From assembly GCF_030719215.1 (NCBI RefSeq), contig NZ_CP120983.1:2790001-2854000 (forward strand): a stretch of DNA of 64,000 nucleotides, read 5' to 3'. A model generated the notes under the pieces. That model was not told the origin of the DNA. It made no database searches and saw only the letters and a program-made list of their open reading frames with translations. Positions within the stretch are counted from its first letter, which is position 1; each line of letters starts with the position of its first letter. Origin of the DNA: Streptomyces sp. Alt3. GTDB lineage: Bacteria; Actinomycetota; Actinomycetes; Streptomycetales; Streptomycetaceae. The position numbers were made by a program, and so were the translations under genes. Positions 25,927 through 33,820 of this stretch are shown here, piece after piece.

Positions 25927-27534
25927 TCACGACGTGTCGCCGTCCGACTCCCGGTAGGCGGCGGCCTCCTCCAGATCCAGCCGGCGCAGCAGGGCGCGCA
26001 GCATCTCGTCGTCGATCCGCCGCTCGTCCCGCAGGCGCACGAACACCTCGCGCTCGGCGGCGATCATCTCCCTCGCCAGTCGGCGGTAGGTGTCGTCCGC
26101 CGACTCCCCGGTGACCGGATTCGGCCGGCCGAGCCTCTCCCACACGGCGTTGCGGCGGCGTTCCATGACGGTGCGCAGCCGCTGGGTGAGGGGGTCGGGC
26201 AAGGCGTTGCGGGGGTCGGCGAGCAGGGCGTCCAGCCGCTCGTCGGCGACCGTGGACGCCTCGCTCTGCGCCTGCGCCTCGGCCAGCGTCTCGGCCCGCA
26301 CGTCGCGCCCAGGGAGCTTCAGCACACGCACCAGCAGCGGCAGGCTCAGCCCCTGGACGACCAGGGTCCCGATGACGGTCGTGAAGGTCAGGAAGAGCAC
26401 CAGGTTGCGTGCGGGGAAGTCCTCCCCGTCGTGCGTGACGGCGGGGATGGAGAAGGCGATGGCGAGCGAGACGACCCCCCGCATCCCGGCCCAGCCGACG
26501 ATCAGGGGGGATGTCCAGGGCATCGGCCCCTCCCGCTCCCGGACGCGGGCGGAGAACCGCTGCGGCAGGTAGCTCGCGGGGTACACCCAGACGAAGCGCA
26601 CCACGACCACGGCGACGAACACGAGGACCGCGTACCGGAAGGCGTCCAGCACGCTGTAGGCACCCAGCTCCCTCAGCACGAAGGGCAGCTGCAGCCCGAT
26701 CAGCGCGAAGACCGCGGATTCCAGGACGAACGCGACCATCTTCCAGACCGCCGCCTCCTGGAGCCGGGTCGCGAAGTCGACCTGCCAGGAGCGGTGCCCC
26801 AGGTAGAGCGCGACGACGACCACGGCGAGCACACCGGAGGCGTGCACCCGCTCGGCGGCCGCGTACGCGACGAACGGGATCAGCAGCGACAGGGTGTTCT
26901 GGAGCAGCGCCTCCTTGAGGTGGGTGCGCAGCCAGTGCAACGGCACCATCAGCAGCAGGCCGACGCCGACACCCCCGACGGCGGCCAGCAGGAACTCCCC
27001 GATCCCCTCGCTCCAGCTCATGCCCTCGCCGACCGCCGCGGCAAGGACCACCTTGAAGGCGGTGATCGCGGTGGCGTCGTTCACCAGGGACTCGCCCTGC
27101 AGGATCGTGGTGACCCGGGCGGGCAGGCCCACCCGCCGGGCGATCGCGGCGGCGGTGACGGCGTCCGGCGGGGCGATCACGGCGCCGAGCACCAGCGCCG
27201 CGGTGAGCGGCAGGCCCGGCACGAGGAGATAGGCCAGCCACCCCACCGCGAACGTCGCGAAGAGCACGTACCCCACGGAGAGCAGGGCGACGGGACGCAG
27301 GTTGGCCCGCAGGTCCAGGTACGAGCTGTCGACCGCCGCCGTGTACAGCAGCGGCGGCAACAGCAGGGGCAGCACGATGTGCGCGTCAAGCGTGTAGTCC
27401 GGCACTCCCGGCAGGTACGAGGCCAGCAGCCCCGCGGCGACCAGCAGCAGCGGGGCGGGCACCGGTGTCCGGCGGGCTGCCCCCGCGACCGCCGCGCTTG
27501 CCGCGACGAGCGCCACCAGCGGCAATGCGTCCAT
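25927..27534 (-). CDS. Na+/H+ antiporter, CPA1 family
   Basis: The 535-residue membrane protein has about 12 predicted transmembrane segments. These include the CPA1 motifs GAVIAPPDAVTAAAIARR and GESLVNDATAITAF, where the Asp is the probable ion-binding residue, and WAGMRGVVSLAIAFSIP. A cytosolic C-terminal tail of about 120 charged residues follows. It should exchange Na+ (or K+) for protons across the plasma membrane. It converges on the PLP enzyme gene with only nine bases between the stops. Confidence 0.9.
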   Translation of the reverse strand: MDALPLVALVAASAAVAGAARRTPVPAPLLLVAAGLLASYLPGVPDYTLDAHIVLPLLLPPLLYTAAVDSSYLDLRANLRPVALLSVGYVLFATFAVGWLAYLLVPGLPLTAALVLGAVIAPPDAVTAAAIARRVGLPARVTTILQGESLVNDATAITAFKVVLAAAVGEGMSWSEGIGEFLLAAVGGVGVGLLLMVPLHWLRTHLKEALLQNTLSLLIPFVAYAAAERVHASGVLAVVVVALYLGHRSWQVDFATRLQEAAVWKMVAFVLESAVFALIGLQLPFVLRELGAYSVLDAFRYAVLVFVAVVVVRFVWVYPASYLPQRFSARVREREGPMPWTSPLIVGWAGMRGVVSLAIAFSIPAVTHDGEDFPARNLVLFLTFTTVIGTLVVQGLSLPLLVRVLKLPGRDVRAETLAEAQAQSEASTVADERLDALLADPRNALPDPLTQRLRTVMERRRNAVWERLGRPNPVTGESADDTYRRLAREMIAAEREVFVRLRDERRIDDEMLRALLRRLDLEEAAAYRESDGDTS

Positions 27535-27569
27535 CTCACAGTCCTCACATCCGACGTAACGTGGCCATC

Positions 27570-27830
27570 ATGAGTGAGTGCCTGCATGTATCCGAACTGC
27601 CGCGCCCCGAGCCCGTCGCGCTCGACGACACCTGCCCGGAGTGCGTGGTGGCCGGCACCCATCCCGTGCAACTGCGGCTCTGTCTGGTCTGCGGGCACGT
27701 CGGGTGCTGCGATTCCTCGCCCCTGAAGCACGCCACGGCCCACTTCGAGGCCACCGGACATCCGGTGATGCGCAGCTTCGAATGCGCCGAGAGCTGGCGC
27801 TGGTGCTTCGTGGACGGTTCGATCGTCTGA
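27570..27830 (+). CDS. Small UBP-type zinc finger protein
   Basis: The 86-residue protein is essentially one zf-UBP domain. The metal ligands are in CLHV, CPECV, LCLVCGHVGCCD, KHATAHFEATGH and an SFECAESWRWCF region. In eukaryotes this fold binds the ubiquitin C-terminus; bacterial versions have unknown partners. ATG 27570 lies 35 bases from the divergent antiporter start. It directly precedes the anti-sigma factor/sigma factor operon and ends next to the SigB-like promoter at 27816-27841, which overlaps its 3' end. Confidence 0.8.
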   Translation: MSECLHVSELPRPEPVALDDTCPECVVAGTHPVQLRLCLVCGHVGCCDSSPLKHATAHFEATGHPVMRSFECAESWRWCFVDGSIV

Positions 27831-27841
27831 CGTCTGGGTAC
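27816..27841 (+). promoter_or_regulatory. SigB/SigH-type promoter upstream of the anti-sigma and sigma genes
   Basis: GGTT, 16 bases, then GGGTAC matches the Streptomyces SigB-like consensus GNNT-N14-16-GGGTAC/T. It lies about 220 bases upstream of the anti-sigma gene and would allow autoregulation by the encoded SigH-like factor. The remaining gap to 28060 shows nothing else convincing. Confidence 0.5.
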
Positions 27842-28060
27842 GTCAAACCGGCGCCGGTTCTTCGCAATTGACCGCCGCAGACCTCTAGCCACTGTGTGTA
27901 CTCATATGCCTACCATGAGTAATCATGAGGTTACGGTCTCGGCGACACGGCATCATGGGTCGCGACATCGTCGCCGAACCCTAGGACCGACGACGGACCG
28001 CACGGCCCCGGGCACCCGTCCCGGAGCCTCGAACGAGTTTGTGCCACCTTGGAGGTGAGG

Positions 28061-28474
28061 GTGTCCCAGATCGCAGGCGAGCCCGGGAACCAGGACTTCG
28101 TAGAGGTCCGGCTGCCCGCTGCGGGTGCCTACCTGTCGGTGTTGCGTACGGCCACGGCCGGTCTCGCAGCGCGCTTGGACTTCACTCTCGACGAGATCGA
28201 GGATCTTCGCATCGCGGTCGACGAGGCCTGCGCGATCCTGCTTCAGCAGGCCGTGCCGGGCTCCGTCCTCAGCTGCGTGTTCCGACTCGTCGGCGATTCC
28301 CTCGAGGTGACCGTCTCGGCCCCCACGACGGACGGCCGCGCCCCCGAGCGCGACACCTTCGCCTGGACGGTGCTCTCCGCGCTGGCCGGCAAGGTCGACT
28401 CCACGGTCGCCGACGACCGTACGGTCAGCATCAGCCTCTACAAACAGCGCGGCGCGGGACCCGGGCCGGCGTGA
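28061..28474 (+). CDS. Anti-sigma factor of the RsbW/HATPase type (UshX/PrsH-like)
   Basis: The 137-residue protein is a GHKL ATPase-fold anti-sigma factor. It has a helix with LRIAVDEACAILL near residue 50 (N-box region) and TVADDRTVSISLYKQ near the end. I place the start at GTG 28061 because GGAGG sits six bases upstream; a TTG at 28049 would overlap this signal. It binds and inhibits the partner sigma factor under non-stress conditions. Its stop overlaps the sigma gene start as GTGA, so the two are translationally coupled. The pair resembles prsH/ushX-sigH of S. coelicolor. Confidence 0.85.
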   Translation: MSQIAGEPGNQDFVEVRLPAAGAYLSVLRTATAGLAARLDFTLDEIEDLRIAVDEACAILLQQAVPGSVLSCVFRLVGDSLEVTVSAPTTDGRAPERDTFAWTVLSALAGKVDSTVADDRTVSISLYKQRGAGPGPA

Positions 28475-29433
28475 GCGACGGGAACGGGGACGGTCCTGTG
28501 CGTGACGAGACGATCCGGTCGGGGGCGGTGCGCCCGGCGGCCCTGCCGGAGCAGCAGGCCAGGCCGCACCCGGAGGGCGGGGCGGTCGGCGCGGACGAGG
28601 CGCAGGGCCGTCCGGCCCCGCCTGAGCAGCCACAGGCGGAGCGGGCGGGCCGGATGAGCGAGCACGGGCACCACGATCCACACGACCGCAGTGGCGCGCG
28701 GGCACTCTTCGTCGAGCTCCGCGCGCTGCCCGAGGGTTCGGTGGAGAAGGCCGAGCTCCGCAACCGGCTGGTGCGGATGCACCTGCCGCTGGTGGAGCAC
28801 CTGGCCCGCAGGTTCCGCAACCGCGGCGAGCCGCTGGACGACCTGACACAGGTCGCCACGATCGGTCTGATCAAGTCGGTGGACCGGTTCGACCCGGACC
28901 GCGGCGTCGAGTTCTCGACGTACGCGACCCCCACGGTCGTCGGCGAGATCAAGCGGCACTTCCGGGACAAGGGCTGGGCGGTGCGCGTCCCGCGGCGCCT
29001 CCAGGAGCTTCGGCTGTCGCTGACGACGGCCACCGCGGAGCTCTCCCAGCAGCACGGCCGTTCGCCCACCGTGCACGAACTGGCGGAGCGCCTGGGCATC
29101 TCCGAGGAGGAGGTCCTGGAGGGGCTGGAATCGGCCAATGCCTACAGCACGCTCTCGCTCGACGTCCCGGACACGGACGACGAGTCGCCGGCGGTCGCGG
29201 ACACCCTCGGCTCCGAGGACGAGGCGCTGGAGGGCGTCGAGTACCGCGAGTCGCTCAAGCCGCTGCTCGAGGACCTCCCGCCGCGCGAGAAACGGATCCT
29301 GCTGCTGCGCTTCTTCGGCAACATGACCCAGTCGCAGATCGCGCAGGAGGTCGGCATCTCCCAGATGCACGTCTCCCGCCTGCTGGCCCGCACGCTCGCG
29401 CAGCTGCGCGAGCGGCTGCTCGTCGAGGAGTAG
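28471..29433 (+). CDS. sigH: SigB/SigF-family stress sigma factor (SigH-like)
   Basis: The C-terminal 260 residues are a SigB-like sigma factor. Region 2 contains LVRMHLPLVEHLARRF, DLTQVATIGLIKSVDRFDP and YATPTVVGEIKRHFRDKGW. Region 3 contains VHELAERLGISEEEV and region 4 contains EKRILLLRFFGNMTQSQIAQ and SQMHVSRLLARTL. The start at GTG 28471 overlaps the anti-sigma stop; GTG 28498 and ATG 28654 are in-frame alternatives. In S. coelicolor SigH is made in several forms by different starts and processing, so the Pro/Glu-rich N-terminal extension may be relevant. The factor serves osmotic stress response and morphological differentiation. Confidence 0.88.
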   Translation: MSDGNGDGPVRDETIRSGAVRPAALPEQQARPHPEGGAVGADEAQGRPAPPEQPQAERAGRMSEHGHHDPHDRSGARALFVELRALPEGSVEKAELRNRLVRMHLPLVEHLARRFRNRGEPLDDLTQVATIGLIKSVDRFDPDRGVEFSTYATPTVVGEIKRHFRDKGWAVRVPRRLQELRLSLTTATAELSQQHGRSPTVHELAERLGISEEEVLEGLESANAYSTLSLDVPDTDDESPAVADTLGSEDEALEGVEYRESLKPLLEDLPPREKRILLLRFFGNMTQSQIAQEVGISQMHVSRLLARTLAQLRERLLVEE

Positions 29434-29460
29434 CGGGCAGGACGCGGGGGCCGTGCGGGA

Positions 29461-29910
29461 TCAGGCGTCGGGGGTCGTCCGCGGCCCCCGGATGCCCAGC
29501 GCCTTCGTGGTCGCCGGGTCGAGCACCAGCACGAGGCCCGTCACGGCGACCGCCGCGAGGACGGTGCCCAGGGGGATGAGCGCGCCCTGGGCCCGCAGCA
29601 GCGTCCAGGCCACCGGCAGCGCCATGAGCTGGGTGATGAGCGCGGGGCCGCGGCTCCAGCTCTTCCGCAGCAGCAGCCCACGGGCGGCGAGGAGCGGGAT
29701 CAGGCCGAGCGCCACCAGCGTGAGCCCGCCCATCTCGGCCTGCTGCATGCTGTCGGGCCGGCCGAAGAGCCCCACGGCCAGCATGTAGACGCCGCCGATG
29801 GCGAGCGCCGCTCCCTCGAGCGCGTTGAGTGCGGCCAGGGCGGCGATCCGGCCCGGCTTCTCCGGCCCGGCCGAGGGCGAGGGGGCGGGCGTGTTCTGCT
29901 GAGTGCTCAC
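29461..29910 (-). CDS. Integral membrane protein of unknown function
   Basis: A 149-residue protein from GTG 29910 with a Pro/Ser-rich cytosolic N-terminus of about 20 residues. Four hydrophobic segments follow: AALAALNALEGAALAIGGVY, a LTLVALGLIPLLAARGLLL stretch, ALITQLMALPVAWTLL, and LGTVLAAVAVTGLVLVL. No enzymatic motif is visible. It converges on sigH with a 27-base gap and is divergent from the lipid kinase gene. Confidence 0.75.
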   Translation of the reverse strand: MSTQQNTPAPSPSAGPEKPGRIAALAALNALEGAALAIGGVYMLAVGLFGRPDSMQQAEMGGLTLVALGLIPLLAARGLLLRKSWSRGPALITQLMALPVAWTLLRAQGALIPLGTVLAAVAVTGLVLVLDPATTKALGIRGPRTTPDA

Positions 29911-30051
29911 GTCTCTCAGATTCGCACCCCGGACCGTCGGAAGAGAAGCCGGGGCCGCACGACAGGACGGGCGGTCACCCTGCGTGACCACCCGTGGACC
30001 CGGTGGATCGGGACTTCGGGGCGGTACCGCGCGGTAGGTACCCTGGCGTGC

Positions 30052-31020
30052 ATGCGCGCACTTCTCGTGGTCAATCCAGCTGCCACCACTACCAGTGCGC
30101 GCACCCGCGACGTACTGATCCACGCCCTCGCGAGCGAGATGAAGATCGAGGCCGTGACAACGGAGTACCGGGGGCACGCCCGGGACCTCGGGCGCCGGGC
30201 CGCCGACTCCGACGACATCGACCTGGTGGTCGCCCTCGGGGGCGACGGCACGGTGAACGAGGTGGTCAACGGCCTGCTGCACAAGGGCCCGGACCCCGAG
30301 GGCCTGCCCAGCCTGGCAGTCGTCCCCGGCGGTTCCACGAACGTCTTCGCGCGGGCCCTGGGCATCCCCAACGACGCGGTCGAGGCGACGGGCGCCATCC
30401 TGGACGCCCTCGCCGACCGCAGCGAGCGCACGGTGGGCCTGGGCCTCGCGGCCGGCACCCCGGGCACGGCGGACGAAGCGGTGCCCGGACGGTGGTTCAC
30501 CTTCTGCGCGGGGCTCGGATTCGATGCCGGGGTCATCGGTCGGGTCGAACAGAAGCGTGAGCGGGGCAAGCGGTCGACCCATGCGCTGTACGTGCGCCAG
30601 GTGCTCCGGCAGTTCATGGACGACCCGCACCGGCGCAACGGGATGATCACCCTCGACGTCCCCGGCCAGGACCCGGTCACCGACCTCGCGCTGTCGATAA
30701 TCTGCAACACCGCACCCTGGACCTACCTGGGGAACCGCCCGATATACGCCTCCCCGAAGGCCTCCTTCGACACCGCCCTGGACGTCCTCGGCCTCAAGCG
30801 CCTCTCCACCCCCGCCGTGACCCGGTACGCCACCCAGCTGCTCACTTCGAGCCCCGAGAAGGGGCCGCACGGCAAGCACGCCGTGTCACTCCACGACCTC
30901 ACGGACTTCACCTTGCATTCAAAGGCGCCACTGCCCTTCCAGATGGACGGTGACCACCTGGGACTGCGTACGAGCGTGACGTTCACAGGCGTACGCCGTG
31001 CACTGCGTGTGATTGTGTGA
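30052..31020 (+). CDS. Diacylglycerol kinase-family lipid kinase
   Basis: The 322-residue protein has the DAGK catalytic domain. VVNPAATT is at residues 6-13, VVALGGDGTVNEVVNGL near residue 62 holds the GGDGT nucleotide-binding motif, and VVPGGSTNVFARALG follows. Members phosphorylate diacylglycerol, sphingosine-like lipids or phosphatidylglycerol at the membrane; the substrate is not determined. There is no transmembrane segment, as usual for soluble YegS/DgkB-like enzymes. Confidence 0.88.
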   Translation: MRALLVVNPAATTTSARTRDVLIHALASEMKIEAVTTEYRGHARDLGRRAADSDDIDLVVALGGDGTVNEVVNGLLHKGPDPEGLPSLAVVPGGSTNVFARALGIPNDAVEATGAILDALADRSERTVGLGLAAGTPGTADEAVPGRWFTFCAGLGFDAGVIGRVEQKRERGKRSTHALYVRQVLRQFMDDPHRRNGMITLDVPGQDPVTDLALSIICNTAPWTYLGNRPIYASPKASFDTALDVLGLKRLSTPAVTRYATQLLTSSPEKGPHGKHAVSLHDLTDFTLHSKAPLPFQMDGDHLGLRTSVTFTGVRRALRVIV

Positions 31021-31340
31021 GTGGAAGGGGCCAAAGTCCTTTAACTCGAACGTTTGGGCTGGCCCCCACCCCTTAGAAGTACGGCTGTGACCTAGTCGAC
31101 ACCGAGGAATCAAAAAAAACTTTCCAGAAGGGGTTGTATCCGCCGCCGAGGTTTGCGAATCTCTACATGGCGATCGGGACGGCCCGCAACATCGGCCTCC
31201 ACTGAGAGCCAGAACCCCTCCTCACCACAACAGGACCACATCCAGCTCATCTGGGCGTCGGACCTTCGTCTGCGGGGGGATTCGTGAAAGCGTTCACATT
31301 CACAAGCACCAGCATGTAATACCAAGGAGAGGTAGCAGCC
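31021..31340 (+). promoter_or_regulatory. Long leader and promoter region of wblE
   Basis: These 320 bases hold no gene. Visible elements are an A-run CAAAAAAAAC near 31111-31120 and a far-spaced inverted repeat AGGGGTT (31129-31135) with AACCCCT (31213-31219). A palindrome GTGAA-AGCG-TTCAC lies at 31284-31297, and AAGGAGAGG stands before the wblE start. The combination suggests a structured 5' leader; promoter positions are not determined. Confidence 0.35.
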
Positions 31341-31598
31341 ATGGACTGGCGTCACAACGCCGTTTGTCGTGAGGAAGACCCCGAGCTGTTCTTCCCCATC
31401 GGCAACACCGGTCCTGCGCTGCTGCAGATCGAGGAAGCCAAGGCCGTCTGCCGTCGCTGCCCCGTCATGGAGCAGTGCCTGCAGTGGGCGCTCGAGTCCG
31501 GCCAGGACTCCGGCGTCTGGGGTGGCCTCAGCGAGGACGAGCGCCGCGCAATGAAGCGCCGCGCCGCTCGCAACCGGGCGCGTAACGCCAGCGCCTGA
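31341..31598 (+). CDS. wblE: WhiB-family iron-sulfur regulator, WblE/WhiB1 type
   Basis: This 85-residue protein has four Fe-S ligand cysteines at 9, 37, 40 and 46. These are the positions found in mycobacterial WhiB1, of which WblE is the counterpart. DSGVWGGLSEDERR provides the G(I/V)WGG turn, and a basic tail KRRAARNRARN serves DNA binding. WhiB1-type proteins bind the principal sigma factor region 4 and respond to nitric oxide through a [4Fe-4S] cluster. ATG 31341 has AAGGAGAGG upstream. It converges on the sensor kinase gene, separated by a strong hairpin. Confidence 0.93.
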   Translation: MDWRHNAVCREEDPELFFPIGNTGPALLQIEEAKAVCRRCPVMEQCLQWALESGQDSGVWGGLSEDERRAMKRRAARNRARNASA

Positions 31599-31716
31599 CC
31601 GACGCCCCCCGCACACGAGCCTCAGCCCGGCGGCGCGTACAGAGCGTACGCACAGCCCCGCCTTCGAGTCGCAGCGCGCAGTACCCCCGAAGCGCATCGC
31701 ACCGTGAGCACCACGT

Positions 31717-31752
31717 AGTGGGCCCGGACCGTCACCACGGTCCGGGCCCACT
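31717..31752. terminator. Perfect 16-bp hairpin between wblE and the sensor kinase gene
   Basis: AGTGGGCCCGGACCGT pairs with ACGGTCCGGGCCCACT around a CACC loop. The genes converge here, so it should stop transcription from both sides. Confidence 0.85.
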
Positions 31753-31782
31753 GCTGTGCGCCGGGAAACGACCGGCCTCCCG

Positions 31783-33249
31783 CTACTTGTCGTTCTGCAC
31801 GGGGATGTCCAGCACCACCTGGGTACCGCGCACCGGGGCGGGGACCATACCGAACGTGCCGCCCAGCTCACCCTCGACCAGGGTCCGCACGATCTGCAGG
31901 CCCAGGTTGCCGGCCTTCTGGGGGTCGAACCCCTCGGGCAACCCGCGCCCGTCGTCCGTCACCGTGATCAGCAGCCGGCCCTCGGCCGAGGAACCGCCGC
32001 GTACCGCGGCCACCTCCACGGCGCCCTGCTCGGCCACGGAGAACGCGTGCTCCAGCGCGTTCTGCAGCACCTCGGTGAGCACCATCGAGAGCGGAGTGGC
32101 CACTTCCGCGTCAAGGACCCCGAAGCGTCCCGTCCGGCGGCAGGTGACCTTTCCGGGTGAGATCTCGGCGACCATCGCGATCACCCGGTCGGCGATCTCG
32201 TCGAACTCGACGCGCTCGTCCAGATTCTGGGACAGCGTCTCATGGACGATGGCGATCGAACCGACGCGCCGCACGGCCTCGTTGAGCGCCTCACGGCCGC
32301 GCTCCGAGTCCATCCGGCGCGCCTGGAGCCGCAACAGGGCAGCCACTGTCTGGAGGTTGTTCTTCACCCGGTGGTGGATCTCCCGGATGGTGGCGTCCTT
32401 CGTGATCAGTTCCCGCTCACGGCGCCGCAGTTCCGTGACGTCCCGGAGCAGTACCAGCGAACCGATGCGCACCCCCTTGGGCTTGAGCGGGATCGCACGC
32501 AGCTGGATGACCCCGCCGGCGCCCTCGACCTCGAACTCCCGCGGCGCGTAGCCGCTTGCCACCTTGACCAGGGCCTCGTCCACCGGGCCGCGTGACGGCG
32601 CGAGTTCGGCGGTGGTCGCGCCGAGGTTGTGCCCGACGAGGTCCGAGGCCAGACCGAGCCGGTGGTAGGCGGAGAGGCCGTTGGGGCTGGCGTACTGCAC
32701 GACTCCGTCGGCGTCGAGCCTGATCAGCCCGTCCCCGACGCGCGGCGAGGCGTCCATGTCGACCTGCTGACCGGGGAACGGGAAGGTGCCCGCGGCGATC
32801 ATCTGGGCCAGGTCGGAGGCGGACTGGAGATAGGTGAGCTCCAGCCTCGACGGGGTGCGGACGGTGAGGAGGTTGGTGTTGCGGGCGATGACGCCGAGGA
32901 TCCGGCCCTCCCTCCGCACAGGGATCGACTCGACCCGGACGGGCACCTCCTCCCGCCACTCCGGGTCCCCCTCACGCACGATGCGCCCCTCGTCCAGGGC
33001 GGCGTCCAGCAGCGGCCGGCGGCCGCGCGGCACGAGGTGGCCGACCATGTCGTCCTGGTAGGAGGTGGGGCCGGTGTTCGGCCGCATCTGCGCCACGGAC
33101 ACATAGCGGGTCCCGTCGCGGGTGGGCACCCACAGGACGAGGTCGGCGAAGGACAGGTCGGAGAGCAGCTGCCACTCCGAGACCAGCAGATGGAGCCACT
33201 CGAGGTCGGTGTCACTCAGAGCGGTGTGCTGGCGGACGAGGTCGTTCAT
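31783..33249 (-). CDS. PdtaS-like sensor histidine kinase (HWE/HisKA_2 type)
   Basis: The 488-residue soluble kinase starts at ATG 33249 with MNDLVRQHTALSDTDLEWLH, similar to PdtaS. Its order is an N-terminal GAF-like domain (to about 150), a PAS-like domain (about 175-285, RLDADGVVQYASPNG), and a HisKA_2 domain with the phosphoacceptor His in IREIHHRVKNNLQTVAALL. The ATPase domain carries MVLTEVLQNALEHAF (N box) and TVTDDGRGLPEG. In mycobacteria PdtaS signals to the RNA-binding antiterminator PdtaR, whose gene is also not adjacent. The ligand is unknown. Farther in-frame starts up to 33360 are less like the family. Confidence 0.9.
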   Translation of the reverse strand: MNDLVRQHTALSDTDLEWLHLLVSEWQLLSDLSFADLVLWVPTRDGTRYVSVAQMRPNTGPTSYQDDMVGHLVPRGRRPLLDAALDEGRIVREGDPEWREEVPVRVESIPVRREGRILGVIARNTNLLTVRTPSRLELTYLQSASDLAQMIAAGTFPFPGQQVDMDASPRVGDGLIRLDADGVVQYASPNGLSAYHRLGLASDLVGHNLGATTAELAPSRGPVDEALVKVASGYAPREFEVEGAGGVIQLRAIPLKPKGVRIGSLVLLRDVTELRRRERELITKDATIREIHHRVKNNLQTVAALLRLQARRMDSERGREALNEAVRRVGSIAIVHETLSQNLDERVEFDEIADRVIAMVAEISPGKVTCRRTGRFGVLDAEVATPLSMVLTEVLQNALEHAFSVAEQGAVEVAAVRGGSSAEGRLLITVTDDGRGLPEGFDPQKAGNLGLQIVRTLVEGELGGTFGMVPAPVRGTQVVLDIPVQNDK

Positions 33250-33378
33250 GGAGGGCACATGTGCGAGCGTACCCGTGGAATCGAAGAGGTTCCGAACCGA
33301 TCGGGCGGCGGATGCGTGACACTGGTGGAGGGCGGACGCGGTCGCGAGAAACTCCGCCACGACGGATGGACACGGCCT

Positions 33379-33394
33379 AATGGTCTAGTCCACA
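33379..33394. promoter_or_regulatory. DasR-responsive element (dre) in the kinase-nagB intergenic region
   Basis: AATGGTCTAGTCCACA matches the DasR consensus ACTGGTCTAGACCACT at most positions including the GGTCTAG-CCAC core. It sits just upstream of two hairpins that suggest a small RNA, 385 bases before the nagB-proximal site. Confidence 0.75.
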
Positions 33395-33560
33395 ATGCAC
33401 CACGTAGGGGTACGACACCCAGGAAGCGCCCCTGCGCGACAGACCTCCGCTCTCCCCGCACAGGAGAGCGGACCGAGGCACCCGGCGCTCTCTGCCCTGA
33501 CTGCGCCGGTGCCTCAAGTGGCCGGGGGCACCGCACACCGCCGGCCAGGAAGCTCCGGGC
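33395..33560 (+). ncRNA. Candidate small RNA, likely counterpart of scr5239
   Basis: The region has no convincing protein gene but holds two strong hairpins. One spans 33447-33471 (nine perfect pairs, CCGCTCTCC with GGAGAGCGG) and the other 33475-33515 (GAGGCAC-CGGCGC with GCGCCGGTGCCTC, one bulge). In S. coelicolor the DasR-dependent 159-nt RNA scr5239 is encoded beside the orthologue of this sensor kinase gene; it represses dagA and metE by base pairing. Position, the dre and structure agree with that RNA. Ends and strand are estimates; plus is chosen because the hairpins follow the dre in that direction. Confidence 0.5.
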
Positions 33561-33773
33561 TGCGGTGCCGGACGGGCCGAGGGTCCCGTCCCGGCGCCGC
33601 GGCCCGCGGGTGTTTCCGGGCCCGTTCCCCCCTCTCGGACGGGGCCGCACCCCCTCACGAACAGGGCCGTCCCCCCTCACCGGCGGGGCCGCCGCCGACA
33701 GGGCGACAACTGGTGACGCAGACATGGACGGTTCACCTCCGGGCCGCTCCGTTCTGCTAGATTGGGGCCCACA

Positions 33774-33789
33774 ATTGGTCTATACCACA
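33774..33789. promoter_or_regulatory. DasR-responsive element (dre) upstream of nagB
   Basis: ATTGGTCTATACCACA is a near-perfect dre palindrome 31 bases before the nagB start, where DasR would repress transcription until released by glucosamine-6-phosphate or a related phosphosugar. Confidence 0.88.
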
Positions 33790-33820
33790 TGACGCCACTC
33801 TCCAGATCGGCAGGCACAGC

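Noticed and set aside
33246..33725. Protein gene in the gap between the sensor kinase and nagB
   Set aside because: Frames on both strands are Pro/Arg/Ser-rich without binding sites. The strong hairpins and dre fit a non-coding RNA better.
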